This document shows, in pieces, positions 10,913 through 21,100 of a stretch of 64,000 bases of DNA (position 1 is the stretch's first letter; each line of letters begins with the position of its first letter). Source of the stretch: Hirsutella rhossiliensis (Eukaryota; Ascomycota; Sordariomycetes; Hypocreales; Ophiocordycipitaceae); assembly GCF_020360975.1 (NCBI RefSeq), contig NW_025408668.1, positions 1,116,001 through 1,180,000 on the forward strand. Reading direction: 5' to 3'. The translations under genes and the position numbers were made by a program. The notes under the pieces were generated by a model that ran no database searches, was not told the DNA's origin, and saw only the letters and a list, made by a program, of their open reading frames with translations.

Positions 10913-11907
10913 ATATATTTAGTGCGAAGTAATTTTTAAGATTATCCTTTTTATTTAGTTTTACCTTCTCCTTAACTATTCTATATTAGTATATTATTAT
11001 CTACTTTAATAATAAATATAGTATTATTTATATATCTTTTTAATAATAGTTATATATTATTCTATATAGCTTTAACTATAGTAATTATATCTATAATATT
11101 ATAATTTAAAGACATAATCTTAGAAGGTATAATATCTTTATACTTTATTTAAATTTAATTAATTGCTAGAAAACCCTTTTAAGACGATTAGTAGGAAACT
11201 AAGGAATAGATAAATATTTCTTAGGGTCTTTAGAGACTATAGGTTAAAGATTAATACGTTAATTATAACTATTAATTAAAATATAGTCTAATAAATATAG
11301 TAATATATTTTTATAGTAATATACCTAGGTAATTATCCTCTTATAGTATAAAAAGGTTTAAATTTAAGAGTTATATTATTTATAGTATCTAAAGCTTTTT
11401 TTTTCGTAGCTATTTTTTAAGCTTATTTTTATAGTGCTTTAATACTAATAGTAGAATTAGGAGCTTAATAACCTTTAATAGGAATAGAACCTATTAATCC
11501 TTTTAAATTACCTTTATTAAATATAGTAATATTATTATCTAGTAGAGTAATAACTATATACGCCTACTACTCTTTAATTAAAAGGGATAGAAAAGGTACT
11601 ATATATAGTATAATTTTTATAGTAGTATTAGCATTAGTATTTACTTTATTCTAAGTAATAGAATATAGTATTTCTTTATTTACTATAAGTAATAATATAT
11701 TTAGTACTTATTTCTTTTTTAGAATAAGGTTTTATAGGTTTTATATTATTATAGGTATAATATTTATAGTAGTAGGTCTATAAAGAATATTAGCCTATTA
11801 TTTAATAGATTACTATTATTTAGGATATAAAGGAGGAATACTATACTAATATTTTATAGATATTATATAACTATTCTTATATATCTATATATTACTAAGG
11901 GTCTTAG
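10913..11907 (+). pseudogene. cox3: Mitochondrial cox3 relic with an intron remnant
   Basis: Cytochrome c oxidase subunit III normally spans the inner membrane as part of complex IV. The 5' exon (from an ATA, formerly ATG, at 10,913) reads VRSNF, DYPFYLVLPSP and YLFNNSYILFYIAL. Past 11,128 the frame is lost for about 190 bp, then resumes near 11,322 with LGNYPLIV, GLNLRVILFIVSKALFF, IGIEPINPFKLPLLNIVILL and IEYSISLFTI, ending YISIYY-stop-GS at 11,905-11,907. Trp (TGG/TGA) and Gln codons have become TAA or TAG, and conserved His codons (CAT/CAC) read as Tyr, as CA to TA predicts. The copy is clearly a nuclear relic. Confidence 0.9.
11129..11321 (+). other. Degraded group I intron remnant in cox3
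   Basis: The insertion interrupts the cox3 frame after Glu-Gly (GAAGGT). It contains TTTAGAGACTATAGG near 11,230 and AAAATATAGTCTAA near 11,279, resembling the R and S core elements of group I introns. At about 190 bp it lacks any homing endonuclease frame. Exact splice points cannot be fixed. Confidence 0.6.
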
Positions 11908-11939
11908 TATACTATAATATATATATATATATATTTATA

Positions 11940-13309
11940 GACTAAGAGGAAGAATAATAATTAAAACGGAATAAAAGATAGAAAAAATAAATAATAAAAT
12001 TATAAATAATAAATAATCTATAAGATATTTTAGTACTATACCTTATTATAGTATAACGCTAAATAGAACGGAATCTAATAATATATTAGAAGAAGAAATA
12101 TCTAATAGATCGGGTTCTAATACTATACTAAAAGGAGAAATACCTAATAATCCTTATAATTTACTATATAGAGAACTACTAAATAGATTAGATTCTATAT
12201 ATATATTAGATAGTAGTTATTAAGATCGTAATTATAGTTAAGATAGGATTTAGTAGAGTAAAATATATAGTCGATTAACTAAGCGTAGAATATTACTTAG
12301 TAAGGTAGAATCTATAAGTAGTAATAGGTACCGTTTACCTAGTTTTTATATATAAAGTAAATATTATAAAGGTAGTAAGTAAGATAATATTTTAAATATA
12401 TATAGTTTACTAGATAGATCTAGAAGTAAATTACTATCTCCTTTATAAAAATCTTTATCGGAATTATCTTAACTTAAACCTAGTAATCCTACTCTACTAT
12501 TCTCGCGAAGAGAGATGCGAGAAGTATATATAAAATGCACGAAGGTAAAATTTAGAAGTAAGGGGTTAGACAGGCAGGGCAGAGGGATTTAATTCTTATA
12601 AGAGCAGTAATAAAGGTAGGGGAGTGATTATTATATTGCCTTAATTGTCCTTCTTTCCTCTATCTAACGCCCCTCTTTATACCTATCTAGCATCTTAATT
12701 AACAAAGAAGATCCTGCTTAAAGAAGCTACTAATGTCCTTTCGACTACCGAGCTTTTTGCCGGTTTTTCCCCTCTTTTCTAGCCGTTGCCGGCACATCCG
12801 TCTTATCTTTCGCTACCTCTATAGGAAGCCATCGCTACTTCTGCTTCCCCTTATGCCCCTACCCTCCTTTCTACACCTCTTTTTAGCTCCTTCTTCCTTC
12901 TTCTATACCGGGTGTTTTTAGCTCCCTTGGTCCCTCGTGCTAAGGGATATCTCTAAGAACTACGAAATCAGGCCACGCTTCGCGACAACTATACTAACCT
13001 AAAGATAAAGCTAAATTAAAATTAAATAATAGTTAATTAGAATCTAAGGATAAGCTTACGCCTTAATAATTTAATAATAATACTAAGGATAAAGGTAAAG
13101 GAGTAAAAAGAGGAGGGAGTAGTTTAAATTTAGATAAGGATTATAATAATAAACGTCCGAAAATAAATAATAATAATAGTAAATATAATAAAATAGCTTA
13201 TAATAATAGTTTAAAAATAGATTATTATAGAGATTATAATAAAGACTTTCTATTTAATAACTTATATATTAAAATAATACTTAATTTTATATTTAAATTC
13301 TTTTTATAA
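11940..13309 (+). pseudogene. Mitochondrial ORF relic between cox3 and nad6, unknown product
   Basis: A reading frame with RIP-type stops runs from about 11,940 to 12,500 and, once the solo LTR and one copy of its target duplication are set aside, continues in phase from 12,993 to a TAA near 13,307. The predicted protein is hydrophilic and Asn/Ser/Lys-rich: it has YFSTIPYYSITLNRTESNN early and an Asn-rich tail (KRPKINNNNSKYNK). The in-phase continuation supports real coding ancestry. I recognise no family; candidates include a plasmid-derived or lineage-specific mitochondrial ORF. The N-terminus is uncertain. Confidence 0.6.
12501..12987 (-). mobile_element. Solo LTR of the copia family, not RIP-mutated
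   Basis: This 487 bp unit has inverted ends (TCTCGCGAAG and CTTCGCGACA, one mismatch) and a 5 bp target duplication ACTAT at 12,496-12,500 and 12,988-12,992. It aligns to the LTR at 34,647-35,107 and to 63,835-64,000, both of which show TA where this copy has CA or TG (for example GACAGGCAGG against GATAGGTAGG). About 30 CA/TG dinucleotides occur inside, against almost none on either side. It therefore entered this mitochondrial insertion after RIP had acted, or escaped as a single short copy. Strand is given by comparison with the copia element, whose coding is minus. Confidence 0.9.
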
Positions 13310-13543
13310 TAAAAAATAAATTATAAATAGATATATTTTAAGCGGCTATAAATTAATAGTAGACCTATAGATTTCCGCTTTAGATATATTAGTTTAAGTC
13401 TAACTAGCTACGCTTATAGTTAAAACCCCTTAACTAAATAATAGTTTTAATATAGCTTAGTATAATATATTTAGTCCTATATTTAGGTTTTAAAAGATAA
13501 AGCTAGTAGTTAAATAGGTCTTAATCTTTTAACTTTATATAAT
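13310..13543. other. Mitochondrial spacer before nad6
   Basis: This AT-rich spacer lies between the unknown ORF and nad6. A tRNA-Gly is common here in Sordariomycetes. I see tRNA-like D-arm fragments near 13,450 but could not close a cloverleaf, so none is called. Confidence 0.4.
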
Positions 13544-14215
13544 ATATTTTCTAATAGTTATATAGTAGAATATCTAGATGTTTTAAGTATAATTATATTA
13601 TTTTTTAGTATAACTATTATAATTAATAAAATTCTTATAGTATCTCTTATATCTTTAATAGGATTATTTATATCTATTTCTCTTTATTTAATATTATTAG
13701 GATTAATATTTATAGGAGTTTTTTACTTAATTATATATATAGAGGCCGTATCTATATTACTTTTATTTATTTTAATATTAATTAATATAAGAATAAGTAA
13801 ATTATAAAGTAATAATTAAAATAGTATTCTATTAGTATTATTTATAATAATACTATTAAATTATATACTATAGCCGATATTGCCTTACTATATAGCTATA
13901 ATTAATAGTTATAATAGTAAAATAAATAATCTAATTTATTACTTATCTATAAGTAAATATAGTAATATTATAGCTAAAGGGGAGGTTAGGTTACTATTAT
14001 ATATAAATAAAAATCTAGATCTAGATATAGCTAATATTATATTTATTACTAGTAATAACTAAGATAGTAATATAATAGAAATAAGTTATATATCTATAAT
14101 AGGTTATATATTATATACTTCTTATAATATATAATTGTTTATTACTAGTATTATCTTATTATTAGCGATAATAGGGGCTATAATAATAATAATAAAATAA
14201 GATATAGATAAGTAA
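13544..14215 (+). pseudogene. nad6: Mitochondrial nad6 relic
   Basis: The frame starts at an ATA (former ATG) and reads NKILIVSLISLIGLFISISL, LGLIFIGVFYLIIYIEAVSI and LFILILINIRISKL, typical of NADH dehydrogenase subunit 6, a membrane subunit of complex I. Near 13,880-14,062 an uninterrupted 60-codon stretch covers the variable loop and ends IFITSNN. The C-terminus LFITSIILLLAIIGAIIIIIK ends at a TAA (14,213-14,215). Internal TAA/TAG codons stand for Gln or Trp. The mitochondrial insertion ends at or just after this gene. Confidence 0.88.
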
Positions 14216-14284
14216 TAAATATAATATAAGTTATTTCTTAGTAAGCTATAAATTAAATTATTCTTTTTTACTATTTTATAAGAT

Positions 14285-17200
14285 ATATATTTATATTTAG
14301 CTTCCTTAGCTTACTAAGCTAAAGTTTAATATCTACTTATTTTATAAAGTACTAAATAATAAGTATAAGAGAAATTTAGTTTAAGATTTAAGAGTAAAGA
14401 TATATCTTTAGGTTATATAGTTTATTATAAGTACTTTATAAAATACCCTTTTAATATAGTCCTATCTCCTAAAATTATTTAGATAAATACTTTAACTAAA
14501 ATAGGACTTAACTAAGAGTAGAATTTTCGTAGTAGCTTATATAGTAGCTCGCTCTAAAATATTCTTTTTTTATACGTAGCTAAAAGAAGTAGGGAGCCTA
14601 CTATCTATTAATATTAGTGTTTCTCTTACTCCCTAGCTTAAAAGGACGGATTAAGTAAAAGCTCTTTATCTAATATAGGCGTAGAGGGAAGCGTCTTATT
14701 AAGGGAATTAAGGAGGAATTTATAAGCGACCTTATCGATATAAGCGTCCTAGGTAAGCTAGATAGTCTATTAGGACCTATTTTAAAGGATTTATATCCCT
14801 AGGAACTACTTTAGCTCCCCTAGCCTAGTTATCTTATACCTTTATTATAGGCCTTTTATAGCCTCCTTAGTAGTTACTTCTTCCTCTTTTAAGTAGGCTT
14901 AGATAATATCGTCGACGTAAAAGAAGACCGTGATTTTACCCTTCTATATTATAAACGGTTCTTAAGGGACTTTCTTAAATCTTAGGGCTTTAAGGGAACT
15001 TATTAAATACTATTACTAAAGAAGGGGTAATCCTTATAGTCTATATAGAGCTTTCCTAAGCTATAGAACCTTTCCTAGCTATTAAAAGCCTAGTAAAAGG
15101 CGTATATAAATAACTTCTTTTTCTTAGAGAGGGTAGTTAATAAAGGCGTTAACTATATCTATTTAATCGAGCTCGAGGTTAAATTCTACTACTATAGCTA
15201 TAAGGGTCTAAAAAGACATCCCTACTAAGGTAGTTACTTTAATAGGTAGATCCTCTTTTTCCTATTAATTCCTATAAATAACTAGCTAGGCTTTATATTT
15301 CTAAAGGAAGCTATATTTATTAGTCTTATAGATAAAGACCTACTTATAGCTAAGGACTTATTTTCCTCTTACCTTTTCCTTAAGGACCTCTTTAAAAGAC
15401 CCTATCTTATTATATAAGGCTAGGTAGTCTTTTTAGGCCTAGAAAAACTAGTCTCTAAAAGGGTGTCTTTCTAGCTACTTTTAGTTTACTAGTAGGTCTA
15501 GGAGGTCTCTTTTATATACCTTCCTTACTAATAGCTATAGCTTAAAGAGCCGGCCTACTATAAATACTTTATAGGAACCGTCTTTTATAAGCGTTAGATA
15601 GAAGTTAGAAAAACAATTAAATAAAGGAGAGGTTAGTCTTCTTTTATATTAAGCCCTATACCTTCCTTTACTTCTTAAAGTAATAATAAAAAAGCAGCTG
15701 GGTAATTTAATAGTAACTGCTTTATATACCTAAAGATATACCTACGCTAACGGCAATAGTAGTATCTAGATACTAAAGGACGAGGGGGTCTAAGGGGAAC
15801 GAAGGAAAAGAGAAAGTACTAGGTAGGGTAAGGTAAAGGTAAAGAGGGCTAAAAAGGTATATTAGCGGAGAAAAGATATAGAAGAAGATAATGCTAATAA
15901 TAAAAGAAGAAGATAATACTAATACTATTTACTAGCTAAGGAAGAAAAGAGACCTTTTTTATAGACTAAATTTTCCCTCCTTCTTCTTTAAACGAATAAG
16001 GGCTAAGGGATTATCTAATTAAGAAGAGGGCTAGCTAAAGACTCTACTAAGGATCCTACTAAGGACCCTACTAAGGACCCTACTAAGGACTCTACTACGC
16101 GGGCTATATATTCCTTAGGGTATAAATGCCCCCGTTAAAGCAATCTTTTAAGAGAGGTACTTTTCCTACCCCCTTAAGGGTTAAGATAAAAAGACTAATA
16201 AAGAAAGCTACTTTTAGATCTTCTTCTTATATAGGAGGAGGCATAGGGAGGTAAGCGTATTCTAGCTCTACTACTTTCCTATAGTCTCCTTCTTTATCTA
16301 GATTATCTAATTTAGTAGCTTCCTTTTCTTTAAAGTTAGTATATTCCTTAACTACTTTAACGTTAGTTTCTTTTTCTATTTCCTTATCTAAGGCCTCTTC
16401 TTATAACTATTAAGAAGGGGGAATTTAAATCTTTTAAATTAGCTAACGTTATAAGAGTAAGAGGGGCTATTAATCCTTCTTTCTATTAAAGAAGCTAGAT
16501 TCGTTAAAAATTATATCCTTAGTTAAAATAACCTTTTATAAAAGAGGAATCTAGATCTAGAAGATATTTATAGAATTATAACTAACGAGGTAACTAATAA
16601 GGGCTCTAAGATTAAGCTTTCTTTTCTTCTTCCTTTTTAGCTATATATTAGTAGTTATAGCGTATACTTTATAGCTATAGGTATAAAGGTAGGCTAGCGA
16701 GGCCCTCTCTTTCGTAAAGAGCTTAAGGGGTAATTTCTAGTCTATTCCTTAGGTCTTAATAAGGGTCTCTAGGTCCCTATAGTCCCTTAGGCCCCTAGGG
16801 TCCCTTAGGGTCTAGTTCTAAAAGTAATAAGCGGTCTTAACGACTTCTATTTAAAGGTTATATAAAAGCCTTATAGTAAGTCTTATTATATAGGCCCTTT
16901 TTATTATAGTACCCCTTAATCTTTCTACCCCTCCGTTCTAGGCTTAGGTATTCGGTGCTAATATAAAGGGTAAAATACCCCTTTTTTAAAGCTAATTTAA
17001 GATATCCTTTATAAATAGCTCTCTATTAAACTATATCTTCTATACCTTATAGCTAAAGTAGGATTTTATTTAGTTAATAAAGTCTTAGAGGGTAGACTAG
17101 TTATACTTACTTAAGTAGGTCTATAAGAAATAAGGGAAAACTATCCCTAAAAAAGCGTCTATATAAAACATTACCTTAATATAGCTTTCTTAATCCCTAG

Positions 17201-17542
17201 AGACGTTAGTTTAGTCGACCTAAATTTCCTTATATAGCTAGTTTAGCTATAAAGGGGTTCGTTTAAAAATTTATCTCTTAGTCTTTCCTTAGCTATAGTA
17301 TTTATATTTAATAGTTATTAGGCCCCTTATTTATACGCCCTATTATTAGCCTAGCTTATATAAAGCTAAGGGGCCTAGGTAACTAAGTTATATATATTAA
17401 AAAAGACTATCTCCTTAAGTTACTAAAAGAAGGTCCTTTATAGTAGACCTATTCCTCTTAATAGGGAAAGCTAACTTCTTAAGTAATTCCTTCCTATAAA
17501 TAGGTTAGAATTTAAGAATAAATTAACTAAATATTTCCTTAA
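14285..17542 (-). pseudogene. Copia pol relic: integrase, RT, RNase H
   Basis: Minus-strand translation gives an integrase segment near 16,960-16,880 (EYLSLERRGRKIKGYYNKKG), corresponding to the copia 'NG..ER....II..AR' block. The RT catalytic box follows at 14,908-14,919, in the context VFFYVDDII. Downstream text YKIT-RLGELK-FLGI matches the usual copia RT spacing, and a GYFIKYL motif near 14,440 resembles the RNase H 'GY.FKL' block. Both catalytic Asp codons survive because GTCGACGAT contains no CA or TG. Multiple TAA/TAG codons disable the frame. Confidence 0.82.
16041..16096 (-). repeat. 12 bp tandem repeat inside copia pol
   Basis: Between four and five copies of a unit close to CTACTAAGGACC run head to tail, differing by single transitions. 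Twelve bases keeps the reading frame, so it would add a four-residue repeat to the region between integrase and reverse transcriptase. Confidence 0.85.
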
Positions 17543-17799
17543 TATCACGGGCTATGCTTATAAAAGGCTAAGGTTATACTATAGCGACTATACTAAAGTT
17601 AGGCTAAAGTAGACCTATATATAGGTAGAGCTCGACCTAAACTTAGGCCGAATAGCACTTAAATATAGGTCGAGCTAGGGACTAAGGAAGATAGATAATC
17701 GTCGCGACTAAGATAAAGTTTTCCTCCTTTCTCCTTAGCTTTAAATAAATAATTATTTAGCTTTATACTACTATACTAAGTATACGCTAGCCCCTAATA
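17543..17799 (+). repeat. D 5' LTR
   Basis: This 257 bp repeat starts TATCACGGGC and ends CCCCTAATA. It aligns without gaps to 31,966-32,222; differences seen are transitions. Confidence 0.94.
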
Positions 17800-18199
17800 T
17801 ATTTAAAGCTCCTTTTAGATAAGGCTATAAAGCCTAAAGAGAGATCGGACTAAAAGGATATAATATAGATATCCTAACGACTTAAAGGAGGGAGAATAGG
17901 CCTAAGGATAATAGGGAGTAGCGATAGGAGGGCTAGACGCCCGGCTAATAATAAAGTAAGCGATACTCTCGCTATAGGTAAGAGAGGTAAAGATACGGTA
18001 TTAAGTAATATAGAGCTAACTATAGATATAGGAGCTAATCGGCTAGATTAAGAGAATATACTAAAGGATAAATAAACCGATATAAATAGGTATATAGGAG
18101 GGGGCTAAGGGCGGGGTAAGTAGTTTAATACTGCCCTTAGGGGCGATAGGGGGGGCAGCGACGCCTATAATTAAAGGGAAGGTAGTAAAGAAGAATAGC
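17800..18199 (+). other. D 5' untranslated leader
   Basis: About 400 bp lies between the 5' LTR and the first gag-like frame. The primer-binding site should be immediately after 17,799 but is too altered to name a tRNA. Nothing else is recognisable. Confidence 0.4.
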
Positions 18200-21100
18200 T
18201 ATAGGAAGCCTCTCCTAAGCCTAGGAAAATTCGATAGATAATAACGGCACTATACCCTATAAGTATAATATATATAAGAGAAGTATAAGATCGATAAAGA
18301 ATTCTTCTTAAGCTTAAGGGAAATCTTCTACCTTATCTATAACTACTTAGACGCTAGGCTATAATAAATAGTCGCTATATACTATAAAATAAGAGTAAAG
18401 AGGGGCTATAATTAAAAGGAATTCCTAAAGTACCTTAACTCGATCTACCTTAATATAGATATCTAGTTATACGTAGTAGCGGCGATCTAAATAATAAAAT
18501 AAGGGGAAAGTTAGATATTTATAGTATTTTTCTTAAAGTTTAAGTAGAGACTCTTTAAGGCTAGAGGCGGGTCTTAGCTATACGACGTTTAGATTATCTT
18601 CTTAGAGGGGGCTCTAAGAATCTAGCTCTATAAAGCGTTAGCTATAGTCGACCTCCTTATATTAAGCTTCGCCGCTTATATTAATTAGGTAGCGTAAATA
18701 GCGGTTAAGCTAGAAAGGGTCTAGTAAATAAGATAACCTCCTTTAAACTAAAGAAAACTAAGGGATATATACCCCTTGGAAAGGAAGGATAAAGATAGGG
18801 ATACCTTAATAATTAGTATTAATACCTTAGATAGATAAAGGGAAGGGTAGAGCTAGCTAGAGCATTAAATATACTTTAACTATAAAGTTAAAGGATATAT
18901 CGCGCTCTATTATAAGAAGAGGAGATAGGAACCTTAAAAGGTAAGTATAATAAAGGAAGAAAGGGATACTAAGGATAATAATAACTTAGAAAAAAGGGAA
19001 CCTTAGTATAAAGTTAGGCGCTAAAGGTAAAAGAGAAATAGTAAGAAGCTTAGAAGTTAATAAGGGACTATCTTATACTAAGCTTAGTAACGCTAAAGGT
19101 AAGTATTAATAGGGAGAAGGGACTTAATAAGCTTATAGATACTAGCTATAATTATTATACTATAGTAAGCGAGAGGGTAGTAAAGAAACTATAAATACCT
19201 CTTACTAATAAGAAGAGAAGATAACTAAGGCCGTTCTTAAAAGATACTTTAGCCCTATAAATAAAAGGAATTATAGTATTTAAGATAGATATTAACGGCT
19301 ATATAAAGTAGACCTTTATATATATAGTCCCTAGGTTAAGCTACGATATATTCCTAGGAAGGCTATAGATAAAAAAGAACTAAGTAATATATAATATAGT
19401 AAGGGATTAAATTTAGTATAATAAGGCTAAGATCTAGATAGGCCTATAAAGATCGGAAGTAGTAAGGAGGGTAGAATAGATCTAAAGGGTAAAGATCGTT
19501 AGCGTAGTAGTATTTATAGTAGAATATTAAAGGGAGAGGGTAGTAAGGGATAATAAAGGAAGGTAGAGGATAGTTAATATCTAGGCGATTATAATAAAGG
19601 ATATAAAGAGAGCACTCTAGCTAAAGATAGTAGTAGACCTAGCGGACTATATCCTAAAGTAAGCGCTAAATATATACCTAGACCTCTTTATACTAAAGAA
19701 GGCTTTAAAGATACCCTTATATAGGCTAAGGGTAAACTATAAGATTAACTTAATACTAAATAAAGATAGGGTAGAGCCCCCCTTACTATAAGGACCCTTT
19801 TATAATATATTAAGGGAGGAACTCTTAGTACTAAGGAAGACCCTAAGTAAGCTAATAAAGGTAAACCTAATCCGCTTAAGTAGCTCCTTAGCTATAGCCC
19901 TAGTACTCTTTACTTAAAAGTTAAACGGTCGCTTATAATTTTACTATAACTACTAGGCCCTAAACATAATTATAAAGAGGGATAGGTACGCGCTACCCTT
20001 AATTATAAAGATACTATAGATACTCGCGAAGGTAAAGTAATTTATAAAGCTTAATATTATAGCGGCGTTCTATAAGATCTAAATAGTAAAAGGCTATAAG
20101 TTTAAGATAGCCTTTTAAATAAGGTTTAGACTATTTAAGTAGTAGGTATACTTATTTAGCTTAATAAGGACGCTAGCTACCTTCTAATAATATATTAATA
20201 AAGTACTAAGGGAATACTTATATAAGTTTATTATAGTATATATAGATAATATCTTAATTTACTTATTAGGGTCTCTCTAAGACTATTAAAAGAAAGTAGC
20301 GAGGGTACTTTAAAAGCTATAAAAGCTAGGCTTAATATTAAACCTAAGGAAGTATAACTTTATAATAAAAGAGGTTAAGTACCTAGGCTTTATTATATAG
20401 GTAAGGGGTAAGGTTTAATATAACTTAGAGAAGATCTAGGTAATATAAATATAGTAAGTACCTTAGAATATAAGAGGAGTCTAGAGCTTCCTTAGCTTCG
20501 CGAACTACTATTAAGCCTTTATACTACTCTATATAAAGGTATTAGTATACTTAAATAGCCTTTATAAGAAGGGCGCGATCTTTAAGTAAACGGATAAGTA
20601 CTAAGTAGCGTTTAAGTTTATTTAAAACGCCTTTTATAACGCCTTAATACTATAACTTTATAACTTAAAGAGAGAAATATACTTAGAAGTAAACTATTCT
20701 AAATATATAATAAAGGGGGCGCTAATATAAGTAGGGCTAAACGGTATATAATACTTAGTAGGATTCTTTATAAAGAGACTAAACTTAGTAGAGTATAACT
20801 ACTTAATCTACGATAAGGAGATACTTATAATTATATAGTACTTAGACTTTTAAGGAGTAAAACTCTAAAACGTACTTACTTTTATAGTATTAACTAACTA
20901 TAATAACCTAAGGTACTTTATAATAAAGAAGAAGTTAAACGAGAAATAAAGCTAATAAGTAATAAAGCTTATATCCTATAACTTTATACTAGAGTTCTAG
21001 CTAAGGAGGCTAGCGGCGGTACTTAACGCGCTATCCCGCTATAAGTAGGATCGGCTAGTAGGCGAAATAAATAAAAAGGAGATAGGGCGGGTAGTCTAAA

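Noticed and set aside
12733..12921. 62-codon ATG-initiated frame on plus
   Set aside because: It lies wholly inside the solo LTR. It is open only because that LTR keeps ATG and was not RIP-mutated, its composition is low complexity, and the mutated LTR copies have no such frame.
12501..12987. MITE or DNA transposon (short inverted ends)
   Set aside because: The same unit sits at the 5' edge of a copia internal region at 34,647-35,107, and a 5 bp duplication with CA-type end suits an LTR.
13400..13540. tRNA-Gly before nad6
   Set aside because: Expected from gene order and partial arms are visible, but no acceptable cloverleaf or anticodon could be drawn.
13880..14062. 60-codon ATG frame as an independent gene
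   Set aside because: It is an uninterrupted stretch within the nad6 relic and shares its frame.
1..14215. True mitochondrial genome segment
   Set aside because: Stops in conserved genes, altered rRNA and tRNA bases, RIP-type changes and nuclear LTR elements with target duplications inside it all indicate a nuclear copy.
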